The notes below the pieces were generated by a model. That model saw only the letters and a list, made by a program, of their open reading frames with translations. It had not been told where the DNA came from and made no database searches. From Cacajao melanocephalus (lineage: Eukaryota > Chordata > Mammalia > Primates > Pitheciidae): a DNA stretch of 64,000 bases. A program made the position numbers and the translations under genes. The DNA lies in contig CAUYLG010013953.1 of assembly GCA_963573385.1 (NCBI GenBank), forward strand, positions 1-64,000, given 5' to 3'. Positions within the stretch are counted from its first letter, which is position 1, and the number at the start of each line of letters is the position of its first letter. Below, piece after piece: positions 16,265 to 29,960 of the stretch.

Positions 16265-17443
16265 ATACTAGAAAGATGGCAGAGCAAGAGCAAAGAAAAA
16301 TCCCTTTGGTTCCAGAAAATCTGAAAAAGAGGAAGGCTTCTCAAGCCCTCAAAACCACTCAGGTGAATCAGGTACTTTTGGCAAAAAAGGAGCAGAAGAA
16401 AGGAAAAGGGCTCAGGTTTAAGCGACTAGAATCATTCCTGCATGATTGGTGGCAGCAGAAATGTGACCAGGTGTGTCTCAGACTAGGAGGGAAACCTCAT
16501 GCCTTGGAATTGCCAGATAAACATTCCCTGGCCTTTGTTGTGCGCAGACAAGGAATTGATGGTGTGACTTTACTGGTGCAGAGTACCATTGCAAGACTTC
16601 GCCTAAAGAAAATTTTCAGTGATACCTTTGTAAAAATCACCCCCCAGAGCCTAAAAATGCTGCTTACAGTAGAACCTTATGTGACCTGGGGATTTCCAAA
16701 TCTGAAGTCTGTCAGTGGACAAGCCAAGGTCAAGAATCCCTCTGACAGACAACACAGCAATTGAGGAGCACCTGGGGGAGTTTGGTGTCATTTGCTTGGA
16801 AGACCTCATTCATGAAATTGCGTCCCCAATGAAGCATTTCCAGGAGATCTCATGGTTCTTGCACCCTTTCCACCTCTCGGTGGCCCGTCATGCTACCAAG
16901 AATAGAGTGGGCTTCCTCAAGGAGATGGGGTCACCTCGCTGTTGGGGCGAATGTATCAATCAGCTCATCCACCAACTGAACCAGAACCAAAATACCTGAA
17001 AGCACAGTGTAGTAGAAGCGTGTGTTTTGCGTTTCTTTGGAATTTTTATCCTGTATCTTCAGAGAAGATTATTTCCTGCTTTGTCTTCAAAAACCAGAAA
17101 GGAAGGGTCAAAGAAAAGACGGTAGGTTATGTTCATGGCAGGCACCTCTCATCGCACTTCAGTTCCAAGGAAAAATTCCAGTGTTTTCTACATTGGCTGC
17201 CACCTTGCCTGAAATCAGCATCTGCCATGGAGGAATGGAGGAGGGAGTTCTGCTTAGTTGCATCTTCTGTCTTGGGGTTTAATATTGTGAATGAGTAGCT
17301 CAAGCTTGTGTACAAGCCTCCCTAAGACTCCTGTAGCAGTGGACCAAGCCCAGGGGCATAATTGAATCTGGAGGTTCCTGGGGCCTTGTTTTGAAGACTT
17401 GAAATAGAAGAAAGGCACAAAAATAAATATTCAGTTGTCTCTG
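16265..17443 (+). pseudogene. RPL7L1P: RPL7L1 processed pseudogene
   Basis: An intronless copy of ribosomal protein L7-like 1 starts at the ATG at 16276 ([20 protein letters not shown]). It runs with clear L7-family similarity through [15 protein letters not shown] short internal deletion after NLKSV, then a roughly 8-base deletion near 16735, shift the frame, so the first frame stops at 16764. The second frame continues ([20 protein letters not shown] through [14 protein letters not shown]) to a stop near 16999. A 3' UTR follows, with AATAAA at 17422-17427 and an A run from 17444. Lack of introns, an A tail and target-like AATTAG on both sides mark it as L1-mediated. It is inserted in the middle A-rich linker of an old Alu. 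RPL7L1 rather than RPL7 is indicated by the N-terminus. It is not expected to make protein. Confidence 0.93.
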
Positions 17444-17451
17444 AAAAAAAA

Positions 17452-17606
17452 TAATTAGCTGTGCGTGGTGGTGCACACGTGTGGTCCCAGCTACTCAGCA
17501 GGCTGAGGTGGGAGGATCACTTGAGCCCAACAGGTTGAGGCTGCAGTGAGCCATGATTGTGCTGCTGCAGTCTGGCCTGGGTGACAGAGTGAGACCCTAT
17601 CTCAAA
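17452..17606 (+). mobile_element. Alu right arm, continuation of the 16127 copy
   Basis: It resumes at taattagctgtgcgtggtgg and ends gagaccctatctcaaaa. The repeat AGCATGTTG at 17607-17615 matches the one before the left arm, which shows both arms are one original Alu insertion. Confidence 0.88.
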
Positions 17607-17615
17607 AGCATGTTG

Positions 17616-18175
17616 TATCCCACTTTTGGATATATGCCTCAAAGACTTGGAAGCAGGGACTGAAAGAGAGATTTGTTCACCCCTGTTGAGAGTGGCATTA
17701 TTTACAATAATCAAATGGTGAAAGCAACCTAAGTGTCCATCAAGGGATAAATGGAGAAACAAAATGTGGTATTTACATAAAATGGAATATTATTCAGCCC
17801 GAAATGGGAAGAAACTCCTGTCTCATGTTACAATATGGATGGGCCCTGAGGGAGTTATGCTCAGTGGATAAGCCAGTCACAGAAGGACAAATACTGTTCA
17901 GTTCCACATATATGAGGTCCCTAAAGCAATCAAATTCAGAGAGGCAGAAAGTCGAATGGTGGTTACTAGGGATGGAGGTGGGGAGCAATGGGGAGTCACT
18001 GTTCAGTAGGAACAGAGATGCATTTGGAAAGATGAAGAGTTTTGGAGATGGATGGTGGTGATGGTCGAAAAATGAGAATGTCCTTAATGCCACTGAACTA
18101 TGCACTTAAAAATGGTTAAGATGGTATATTTTATGTTGTGTGTATTTTGTGTATTTAAAAATAACAATTTTTTAA
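17616..18175 (+). mobile_element. Old L1 3' end (L1M type), sense
   Basis: Motifs of mammalian-wide L1 ORF2-end and 3' UTR occur in order: ccacttttggatatatgcc, aagtgtccatcaagg, atggaatattattcagcc, aatgccactgaactatgcac and aaaatggttaagatgg. It is strongly diverged, with no open frame left. Confidence 0.82.
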
Positions 18176-18818
18176 AAACAGGATTTCATTTTAGGATTTC
18201 TGTGCTGTATTTATGGGTAGCAGACTGTTGTCATCCTTAGAACTGTTTGCAAAGTCAGATTGAGGAGTGAGTCCTTAAGTGCTTTTCCCACCGATGCTCA
18301 TGGTGTATTACCAACATAAATGTCTTAGCAAGAGAACTGAAAAGGAAGGATAGGAGTGCAGGCCAGAGATTATTCAGAATTGACAATCCTAGAAATTTTA
18401 CTTTTTGGAAATGTTTGAATATAGGAGAATCGTAGAGTGTTCTCAGCATTGTATAGAAAAATGTGGTTACTCCATTTCCCTTTCAATAACATCCTGAGTT
18501 TTATTTTTCCTCTGGTTCTTTTCCTCTTCTACTTACATGAGACTGATAATGATCTACAAACCACTGACCTAGAGAGGAAGCCATGCCCGCTGTTTACAAA
18601 GGCCTGGAAGTCCCTGATCTCATTTCCCATCTGTCCTTTTGAAAAGAAAAAAGTTTATTTTCACAGTGTTTTGTCCTCACTTTTTTATATACAGTCCCCA
18701 CCCCCCCCCAAAAAAAAAACCCTCAATACTTTGATTTTGGCTTTTTAATGAAAAGTGAGTCAGAATTCAACGGCCAACAGTGTAAGTTTCCATGGACATT
18801 GTGGTTTCTGGGATATTA

Positions 18819-19242
<424 letters not shown>

Positions 19243-19269
19243 TTAACTGGAAACAGTCATTAATGGTTT

Positions 19270-19296
19270 TTTGTTGTTGTTGTTGTTGTTGTTGTT
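19270..19296. repeat. (TTG)n microsatellite
   Basis: About eight TTG units stand in a T-rich context. Confidence 0.9.
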
Positions 19297-20700
19297 TTTT
19301 AATTATCACATGGTCCTTAAAAAGAAAAGCTTACTTTTCAGGTAGCACTGATCAGCTGAGCTGAAGGGTGTATTTATTTAACTTATGTTTATTCTTAAAT
19401 GACTTGTGAAAGGACTCAGCTTTGTGAGGTACTGGGAACCATAAAGATATGCTAGGATCCCTGCTTTCAAAATGCTCAAAACTTAGGATAGGAGATAAAG
19501 ATGTATCTTAATATTAATAAGCAGGGGACTAGGACCATCGTCATGACATAAATTAGTCTCATGGGAGTCTATTGTGGAAATACTGTTTAAGAGCTTAGCG
19601 GAACACCCAGCTGCTGGCAGCTCTTGAAGCGGCTAGAAATGAGAGAAGTCGTGGTTAAAAAGGAAGATCTGGACTTACCCACAGAAAAGTGAGACAGATG
19701 TGAAAGGAGCTGAAAGCATGATGGACCAAAGTCTGGGCTAGTGCCTTCACTTAGGAAAAAGCAGGGGAAGCAGAGACAAAAGTTAGGATAAGAACCAGGA
19801 AATGGAGAAGAGTTCCATTCTCTGCAGGCAGGGAGGGCAGACACACTCTCCACGACTGGGGAGGTCCTGAGAAAGGGCAATGCAGTTGGTGACTGGGCAA
19901 GGGTAAAGAGTGAGTGGGGAGATACAGGTTAGAGGAAGCTGGAAACAGAAAGAAGGAATCAGAGTGGCTCAGAACAGTGACAAGGTCTGCAGGAGGTTTT
20001 ACCAGGATTGGGAAAATGCAGGAATGAGCTGAGAAGGGTGAAACCCAGGCATGGAGACAAGATTGAAGATAGAAGATAATATGGTCTGAGTTTTGAAGCA
20101 GGGCTCTTTATGTGGTCTCTGGGGAGGGAACTAAGGGTCTTTAGGGGAGGAGTTGAGGAGGGAGAAATACCGCCAGCTCCAAAAGAAAGGAGAGGATTGT
20201 GTATTGAGAAGCCACAGCAGATTGTGCTGAGGGAGCTAATGTCAGGCTGGCCCGGAGCAGGGGCAGCTTGGGTGAGTAAGGGTTTGGAAAGCAGGCCATG
20301 GGGAGTGGCAGGGGGGCAGCAGTGTCATCAGCCTGTTCTCCCCCTGCTGGAACCATTGCCACAGCCGTCTGTCCCTCTTGCCTAGATTAATGCCAGAGAC
20401 TCCTCTCAAGTCTTCTGGGTTCTCTCTTTACCCTCTTTCAATCGGTTCTAACAGTGTAGCCAGATAAATTGTTTAAAAAGTGAGTCAGAGGATATCATTC
20501 CTGTGTTCAAAATCCCCCAGCAAAGGCCTTATGGTGACCCAAGGGTCCCTGTGATCTTGTTTCCCACTTACTCCCAGGCTTTCTCCTAGCTCGGCTCTCC
20601 TACTACCCACTGTCTCCAGCCATACTGGCCTCCTTGGGTTCCTGTCTCCTCCACAGGCAGGCTCTTGACTTGGGACCTATCCTCTCCCTGGAAATTCTTT

Positions 20701-20712
20701 TTTTTTTTTTTA

Positions 20713-20811
<99 letters not shown>

Positions 20812-22229
20812 TGCAATTTAGGTTCTGGGGTACATGTGCAGAACATGCAGGGTTGTTGCATAGGTACATACATGGCAATGTGGTTTCCTGCCTCCACCCC
20901 CCAGTCACCTATATCTGGTATTTCTCCCCATGTTATCCCTCCCCAACCTCCCTACCCCTCACTGTCCCTTCCCTAGTCCCCTGCAACAAACCCCAGTGTG
21001 TGATGCTCCCCTCCCTGTGTCCATGTGTTCTCGTTGTTCAACACCCGTCTATGAGTAAGAACACGCGGTGTTTAATTTTCTGTTCTTGTGTCAGTTTGCT
21101 GAGAATGATGGTTTCCAGATTCATCCATGTCCCTACAAAGGACACGAAGTCATTATTTTTTATGGCTGCATAGTATTCCATGTTGTATATGTGACACATT
21201 TTCCTTGTCCAGTCTATCATCGATGGGCATTTGGGTTGGTTCCAGGTCTTTGCTATTGTAAACAGTGCTACAATGAACATACGTGTGCATGTGTCTTTAT
21301 AATAGAACAATTTATAATCCTTTGGATATATACCCAGTAATGGGATTGCTGGGTCAAATGGAATTTCTGTTTCTAGGTCCTTGAGGAATCACCGCACTGT
21401 CTTCCACAATGGTTGAACTAATTTACACTCCTACCAACAGTATTAAAGTGTTCCTATTTCTCCACATCCTCTCCAGCATCTGTTGTCTCCCGATTTTTTA
21501 ATGACCACCATTCTAACTAGCGTGAGATGGTATCTCAATGTGGTTTTGATTTGCTTTTCTTTAATGACCAGTGATGATGAGCATTTTTTCATATGTTTGT
21601 TGGCCTCAGATATGTCTTCTTTTGGAAAGTGTTCATGTCCTTTGCCCACTTTTGAATGGGTTTGTTTTTTTCTTGTAAATCTGTTTTAGTTCTATGTAGA
21701 TTCTGGATATTAGCCCTTTGTTAGATGGGTAGATTGTAAAAATTTTTTCCCATTCTGTTGGTTACCAGTTCACTCTAATGATTGTTTCTTTTGCTGTACA
21801 GAAGCTCTAGAGTTTAATTAGATCCCATTTGTCTATTTTGGCTTTTGTTGCCAATGCTTTTGGTGTTTTAGTCATGAAGTCCTTGCCTATGCCTATGTCC
21901 TGAATGGTTTTGCCTAGGTTTTCTTCTAGGGTTTTTATTGTGTTAGGTCTTATGTTTCAGTCTTTAATCCATCTGGAGTTAATTTTAGTGTAAGGTGTCA
22001 GGAAGGGGTCCAGTTTCTGCTTTCTGCGCATGGCTCGCCAGTTTTCCCAACACCATTTATTAAACAGGGACTCCTTTCCCCATTGCTTGTTTTTGTGAGG
22101 TTTGTCAAAGATCAGATGGTTGTAGATGTGTGCCATTGCCTCCAAGGCCTCTGTTCTGTTCCATTGGTCTATATCCCTGTTTTGGCACCAGCACCATGCT
22201 GTTTCGATTACTGTAGCCTTGTAGTATAG
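20701..22229 (-). mobile_element. 5'-truncated primate L1 (L1P), antisense to DOCK9
   Basis: Read on the minus strand this is the C-terminal part of L1 ORF2 and the 3' UTR, with frames such as MEYYAAIKNNDFVSFVGTWM and [20 protein letters not shown] interrupted by stops and shifts. The 3' UTR ends tgcacatgtaccccagaacc. It is flanked by the 13-bp direct repeat CTGGAAATTCTTT at 20688-20700 and 22230-22242. The tail, seen as T-rich DNA on +, has turned into AC and AT repeats. The subfamily is probably an older L1PA or L1PB. It is dead: no ORF1, no 5' end. Confidence 0.92.
20716..20794. repeat. Compound (AC)n(AT)n microsatellite in the L1 tail
   Basis: About 22 AC units (20716-20760) run into about 15 AT units (to 20794), bounded by T runs on both sides. 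It lies within the former poly(A) tail of the L1 insertion. Length is likely to vary between individuals. Confidence 0.95.
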
Positions 22230-23823
22230 CTGGAAATTCTTTACCTGGCTATTACTTGTCCCTTGCAAACTTTTCCAAAGCTGACCTTTGCAGTGAGGTT
22301 GTTGCTGACTGCTACACCTCCACCTCCCTTGACCTTGCTGGTCCTCCCACCTTGCTCTGATTTCTTTTTTTCTCTCCCTGTCTCTTATCAGCTTCTCACA
22401 CTGGTATATGTTCTTGCTTCTTATGTAAACTCCAGGAGGCAGGGATCTTAGTTTTTAAGCACATAGAAAAAGTGGTAGATATTCGATAAATATTTATAGA
22501 ATTAAACAAATGAATTATCAACCAAGAGGGGGGTCTTCCTACTTATGATTTCAATGAAAACAATTATCCTTGTTGGAAACATCAGTCACCTGGGAACAGA
22601 GTAGAGAAAACAAAAGATGGATGGCTGTGATGGTGGCAGGATGTGGGTGAGAGTGAGTGACCTGAGGTCCTAAAATGTTCTCCCAGGGAGTCCAGGCTGG
22701 AGAGTCTTTGGAGGTGGATCCTGGACTGGGAAAAGAAAATACTAGAGGGCCCAGAGGATGAAGCAAAAATACTTGGTGTGGGGTAGTTGGAGGGGTACCA
22801 GGGCACCCTCAGGGAAGGGATATGTCAGTATCTGAGAGCTCACTGGGAGGTGTGCCGACAACATGGACCATGGCAGAGTGACTTTGAGTGTGGAGAATCA
22901 GCATGTAACAAAGCATTAAACCACTGAGCAGAAATTCAGAAAATTGTAGACGTACATTCAGCCCAGCTACCAGGCTTGCTAAAATGTCAATCAGATATAA
23001 AATCAAAATGAAATAAGAAGATAAGGGTAGAGCTCTTCAAGTGGCTATTTTGAGCATTTAAGCTTGAGGTGGATTCCCAGGCCCCTGGAAGATGTATGTT
23101 ACAAGCTTTCTTATTAGAAATATTGTAGGAAAAGAAAGTGATTTACGAACATTTAGAATCATTGTTTCCTTGACTGATTCATTTGTTCTTCAATTTGTTT
23201 AAAATCATCTTACTTAGCTCACCAAACTTCAAGAATATCAGCATTGGACTGTGCAAATTCAGTGTTATTTTCCCAAACTGAAGGGAGTGTTAAGGATGAA
23301 AATTGCTTCTGAAAAACAACTTCTGTGCCTCAGTCTAAATCAGCAACCACAGAAACATATTGGGGAAGCATAATTAGCTTTGTATTTGTGCCAGCCTTTC
23401 TAAATGAAGGTGGAGGTCTTATAGGCTAGGAGGATGATCTGGCCATGACCCCACTGTCCTTAAGTGAGGTTCAGCCGATTGGCACCTCAAAGGGTTCTCC
23501 CGCCCTCCTCACTGTTCCAAGGGTATCCCTCTGCAGCCCCATGTGCTGTTACAGGCAGGGGAGGGTGTGTGGGCAGCAGTGTCCCCATGTGCCCTGGCAT
23601 AGGACTCTAGGGGACATGATTGAACATGTTACGTGGGAGCAGGGCAAGCACACCACACAGAGTCACGGTGCCCTCAGGAGCTGGAGAACTCAGTGGAACC
23701 GTGATGCCTCCTGCTGAAACAACTGGGGTACAAGGTCGGTGTGTTGATTTTTATGTTTACAAAGCATTTCATCATTTTCTTTATTTTTTTTCCTCAGCCT
23801 GCTGAGGGTAGTAGTTTGGTTTT

Positions 23824-23848
23824 TTGTTGTTGTTGTTGTTGTTGTTTT
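23824..23848. repeat. (TTG)n microsatellite
   Basis: About seven TTG units follow a T run. Confidence 0.9.
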
Positions 23849-24132
23849 TATGTAGTGGATACTGCGTGACATGATTTTTGTTCCATGCTGTGCTCAGGAA
23901 AACTTAGGATCAAGTGGGGAGTTGAGATTAACTACATATATAACTAGATGAAAGAGAGCACATACATATGAAATACCACCTGGATACATCACGTAAGTGT
24001 AGGATATTATTCTCTTATCCTGAATGAAGGGTATTGATGAACCCAGTAGTCCAGCATTGTATGTTTGTGTTCTCTGTGTGAGCTCACATTCTTCTTTTCC
24101 TTTCTTTCTTTTTAAAATAATATTTAGCTGAC

Positions 24133-24431
<299 letters not shown>

Positions 24432-25586
24432 CAACATTTTAAATATGTCAGAGAGAATGGTAAAATACCATAATTGGTGGGTTGGATAAACATAGACCAT
24501 ATTTGTAAACCAATGAGGGACAGAAGGCCAGTTTTATCTATGTGATTAGTGTACATGTCTTAGAATATTAAAGATAACAGGCATGGATAGAGGAAGATTT
24601 GAACTAAGGATGATATCTTCCATTGGGGTAGCTTAATCAGATGGAAATTTTGAAGGATGTACTGTAACTCTAGCATTCATCGCCTATCCCTCTTTATTAT
24701 GACTATTTGTAACTATGAAACTGCATTTTATTTTTTCCCTAAATCGAAAATAAAGCCTTCATGAGAATAGACAGCCATAGTTTTTTTGAAAATTATAAAT
24801 CATACTTTTTTGAAAATTCATGTTTACATTTGCCAACGTTCCTACCATAGTGTTTTATACATAGTAGGAATTTAATAGGTATTACACAAATGGATGGATA
24901 TGAGATCTTGGCACCAGTGGGCTCTGAGGTCATTAGAGCGTATCTCAAGGTGGCAAATCATGGGAGGAGAAGAAAAGGAGACACAGTATGTTCGTATGCG
25001 AAGACAAACACACACAAACCAAGAGTCCTTAAAGGAAATGGAAATCCAGGTTTTGGCCTCAGAATTCTTAGATGTCATTTAACATATTGCCTGGCATAAA
25101 AATCTTTACAGTTCCTAAAACAAAAAAAGAGTCCTACTAGGTGTGTATCTGCCTTTTCCTGCCAGGGTTGCCTGGAAGAACCTAGATGATATTGAGTGTC
25201 TTCCCACATGGGATTGAGCAGCCTTGAGTTAGCAACACCCTCAAGTGTGTGCATGAGATCCAAAGAGGACAGATTCAGTAAGTTCATCAAAGTCCCTGAT
25301 GTCAGAAGTCCTTGAGTCAGAATGCCTTCCCCATCTGCTTAGCATTATTTCTACAAAGCAGACTCTCCACTGTGTTTGAAGTAAGACTCTGGATGGCAGC
25401 CCAGGAGCTGAAATGCTGCTCTGACAGGACCAGCGTGGCACTGGTCAGCTCAGAGGGATTTGAGTGAAATTATCCTTAGTGTAGAAGTGACACCTTACAC
25501 ATGGATGATGGGTGGCACATTAGGGAGTATGTCTTTCTAAGACAAGTCCTGAAGGAGAGTTCATTGTGTATCGAGATGTATAAATA

Positions 25587-25916
25587 CACTCATGCACTGC
25601 ATAATGACCTTTCGGTCAACAATGGTGATCTCATCAAATGATAATCCTGTATTTTACCGTACCTTTTCTGTGTTTAGATATGTTTAGGTACACACATACT
25701 TCCATTGTGTTACATCTCCCTACAGTAGTCAGCACAGTTCCATGCTGTACAGGTTTGTGGCCGAGGAGCAGTAGGCTACATCCTATAGCCTAGGTGTGTA
25801 GTAGGCTATACCATCTAGGTTTGCATAAGTACATTTTATCATGTCTGCACAAGGACGAAGTCACCTACTGATGCATTTCTCAGAATGTGTCTCCAGTGTT
25901 ATACAACACATAACTG
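25587..25916 (-). mobile_element. Tigger/MER2-type DNA transposon fossil, internally deleted
   Basis: It starts cactcatgcactgcataatg and ends with cagaatgtgtctccagtg and acataactg, resembling the inverted ends of pogo-like MER2 elements. The middle has the family phrase cctaggtgtgtagtaggc and taccatctaggtttgc. A TA dinucleotide precedes it. No transposase is left. The strand is uncertain. Confidence 0.75.
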
Positions 25917-27647
25917 TGATAGACATGTTTTAACTTGAAGCATATTCACTGTGCTAGATGTTCACACAAAATTATGGTCCTTTTAGCAACTAAAATAGAA
26001 TTCTAAAGAAAGACAACCAGAGACACACAGACAACTGGAAAACAAAAGAAAGTACACTTACTTACGCCTGCCTCAAGGTTGAATGGAATGCACATGAAAG
26101 AGTTGGTAGGTGCTTTAGACAACTAGAGGAAGTGGCAGGACCCAAGATTTAGTCATATGTCCACAGGGGTTTTAGCTCAGGTCTGTCTCTTACTACTCTG
26201 ATCCTTTCAGAAGTGATAAACCTTCCTAAAATTCACCTTTCTTAATCTGTAATTCAGTCATGACATTTTCCCTAAAATTTGGTTCTCACAGATGTTTGAG
26301 AATCCAAAGAGATACAACCATCCAGGGAAGCTCTGCACACCCTTGCTGCTGTTCTTCCATTGGTACGGAGATGCCAGGTTACTAGGGAGCTTATTACAGC
26401 CTCTATTCTCTCCTCTAGGGAATGTCATTTTATTTTTGAGGGTGGCTGTTTTTAGTTGCAAAATGATGTGTTGTGGAGCAGGCTGAATCCCTTACCAAAT
26501 GGGAAGCCAGACATGCCACTTGGGCCCCGAGTGACCACAAGGCTACTCCTGGCTTTCTGGGTACCTCTCCTGTCCTCAGTTGTACAGTAGTACTTAGGAA
26601 GTGATTTTAAAATTGCTTCCTTGTAAGACCAAAATAATAATAATAATTCTTTATACAAATGCACTTAATTGATAACTTTAGTTATTAAGGGTTCTGAACA
26701 TTTATGTTATTTAGTTTATTGCATTTTAATAAACAGTCATGTGTGCTCTTCCATTTGAGGGATTTGAGAAGGTGGCAGAATGAAATTCATATGACTCACA
26801 AAGGTCTACTGAAATCTGACTTTTTAGGAAGCAGTACATTATTTGGTGACAGGAACTATCTGAAGTCTCACCTGTTGCTGAGATGGTTTCCTTTGGAACC
26901 TCATGTGGTCTCACAGCTAAATTGTGCAGTCCCTGTTTTAAAGTCCCAACTTCCTATTTACTCAGCAACATTTATCTTGTGCCAGGTGTTCTGCTGGGTA
27001 TTGGAGAATTAAAGATGAATAACATGGTAGGATTCTCAAGTCTGGCAGGAGACACAGAAGGATCTTTGAGTAATCTCAGCGGAATGGCACAAGTGTCTGA
27101 GATCAGTCTTAGCAACTTGGTGCCAGAGGGGCATGGTGCATGAGGGAATCAGAAATAGTCCGTGTTGCTGGGTGGTTGGAGAAGGGCAGAAGAGTCCAGA
27201 AAAGTCAGTATGATTGGTCACAAAAGGTCTTGGGTCATGCTGAGAAGTTTGGATTTTATTCTGGTGGCAATGAGGCGTCATTGAAAGAATTTCCGCTGTG
27301 GCATGATGCTATCAGATGAGAGATTTAGAAAGACAAATAGCAGCTGTGCAGAGAATAGATAAGAGGGATGACAGAGGGAAGGCAGACATACTGGTTAGGG
27401 TGCTGCACTGTGGTTTGTGCATTGCTGTGGGTACCTTGACATCAGGCAGAGTGAAGGGTGGCACTACTGAAGGACCAGAGAAAGAGATGGGGGACCATGC
27501 AGGTGCCAGTGAGGAGGAGCAGTTAGAGAGGCAGAGAAGGCCTCCCCACCAACACCACCAAGGATTATAGAATTTGTGTTAGGTGAGCTTAGGCTCAAAA
27601 AGTCCATGAGAAATGTGTAATTATCTGCTCATATCAAGACTCAGCCC

Positions 27648-27809
27648 AGCCAGGCACAGTGAGTCACACCTGTAATCCTAGCACTTTGGGAGGCCGAGGT
27701 GGGATGGTCGCTTGAGCTTAGGAGGTCAAAGCCTCAGTGAGCCATGATCACACCACTGCACTCCAGCCTGGGCAGCCGAGCAAGACCCTATCTCTTAAAA
27801 AACCACAAA
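27648..27809 (+). mobile_element. Internally deleted Alu (about 160 bp)
   Basis: The left-arm start gccaggcacagtgagtcac jumps to right-arm sequence gatcacaccactgcactcc. The exact repeat AAGACTCAGCCC occurs at 27636-27647 and 27810-27821, so the element inserted or was transcribed as this short form or was deleted internally later. Confidence 0.88.
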
Positions 27810-29769
27810 AAGACTCAGCCCTTGTAATGTTTTAAGTTTGTTCCTTGGGAATCGGCTTTCATTAAATCCCTTCCAGAAACCTACATGGAATTCCTTCTTC
27901 AGCCCCTTTGTCCTATGCATTGCTCATTTTCTTAATTATTAGCGAATTAAACATCAAGGCTCTTTAGCCAGTGCTTCCCTAAAAACGGAATTTGTCCGAC
28001 GTTAATAGAACACCGTGGGTTAGCTGCCAAGACATGAACTGTGAGGTAAAATGTGGGAATGCCCTGTGTAAATTTTAGTTTCCAGTCTAGCTTGGTACTG
28101 AATCCTCTCAAAGAGCAAGACATTTGCTCTGAAGCAAATGCATCTGCCAGATACTTGGAAAGGTTCCATCACCTCTGCGCTCAGTAAGTGTCAGCGATGT
28201 TCCTAGAGTTGTCGAATAGTCATATTTAATACTGCACTTGATACGAAATATTTAATGTGCAGACCAGTGCAACCAAGTGGGGTTTCCAGCAGATATCAAA
28301 GGGACGTAATTCTACAGAGACGTGAGGCACCATGCAGTGTGGCTGAGGCCTAGAGACAAAAGGAAGGAGCTCTTGTGAGCCATCTCAGGGGGAGCAGTTT
28401 GCAATCAGAGATAACTTTAGAACATGGATGTGGATGCTAGCCATTTGGCCCAGCTGAGGACAATAAAAATTTAACCTAAGGTGAACTCAGGGAGGGAGAT
28501 GGGCCAGGCCCAGGGAATGCTCCTGAAGAGCTTCGTCTTGCTCAGACCTCCTGGGCTTTGCTTTTTGGCTGCGTCCAGGTCCCTGTCTCCTGAGCTCAGC
28601 ATACTGTGCCCTGCCCCGACTCCAGGCCCACCCCAAGAGCTGCCCTTCTCCTTCAGCGGACGCAAGTACTGTTTCTCTGACAAATGCATGAAGTCCTCAG
28701 GTGTTTGAGGGGATAGTTCCACTAAGTAAATGAAATAAGCACAGAAATAAGCACAAGCAGGGATGCTTTATATTGATTACAAAGAGGAGAGAGAGGATTG
28801 ATGGTTGCACAGTTTAGCCTTAGGGTAGACTGGAATTGATGGGCTCTGAGGCCTGCTGGGCTTCTCTAACAGGTGGTCACTATGGACCCTGGGCCTTCTC
28901 TCTGATTTTAGGTCATCCTCAGAGAGTAGCTCATCTTAGAGGCAGGACCCCAGGTACCTCAAAATTCTCCAGCTCCCTGGGTCTACAGTCTTCTCACTGA
29001 CAGTTCCCTACAGAAGAGAAACATCTTCCCCTCTCCTGACTCAGTGTCTCAGCTGGAGCGCAGTGGTCCCCTCTTTCTTTGGGTAGGCTCCCAGGGACTA
29101 CCCGGGAGGCTGCTCGGTACTCCCCATGTCTTCCTGCCTCAGAGCCTGCGCTCCCTTTTTGGGCTGTCCCTAATGTTTATTTCTCTGTTGAGGGAGGACA
29201 CTCCCAGCTCTCTGCTCCTTTGAACAGCCCAGATGTGGAGGCACTTTGTCACCAGTTCCAGCAGCTGGCTCAGGTTACAGCCCACCCAATTCTCTGAGAG
29301 GTTGTCTTTAGCTCATTGTTCCTAGGGTCCCAGGGCAAGGGTGGGCCTATTGTTTGTTTTTTAATTAAAATCTTATAAAATATGATGTTTTAAATATCCC
29401 GTGGATCTGCATACTTCCCACCAGGAATTAAGAGAGCTGTTTTGTTATAGTTTCAGCCCATTGTAAAGTAATTAATAAAAAATCCAGTGCCATGAGTTGA
29501 AAAGGTTAGAAAAATAATAGAAATCTTTTTTAATACTTACTCTTATATTTATTTAAATCTACATAGTGAATCTTCCCTCCTTTTAACCCAATGATTCTTT
29601 CCATAAAGAAAAATAATTAGGGTAATGCAACTGTAATTCAAAGCTAATATGGTATTCATCTTTTTTCTTTTTTCTGGATGCATTTTATGTTTTAGTTTCT
29701 TACAAAGCAATTGCCAGCACTCAGATAAACCATTTGAGAGGAACAGACTTAGAATTCCATATTCACAGA

Positions 29770-29960
29770 ACTGTGGGATTTTTAAACCACAAAGGAAACC
29801 TAGAGATCCTAGAAGACTGTTCTGTGGATGTGGAAAGTTCAAATATTCACCAAGATTACACAGCTAATTAGAGGCAGAGCCTGGGTAAGGACTCAGGTTT
29901 CCTGGCTCTCAACTCAAACCTCTTTCCAGTATCATTTCTCAAATTCTAACATCGGAAGTT
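29770..29960 (-). mobile_element. MIR-like fragment, antisense
   Basis: agattacacagctaattag, ggcagagcctggg and actcaggtttcctggctctc resemble the reverse of MIR or a related SINE; diverged. Confidence 0.5.

Noticed and set aside
20634..21173. 179-codon open frame
   Set aside because: It translates the AC/AT microsatellite and antisense L1 3' UTR.
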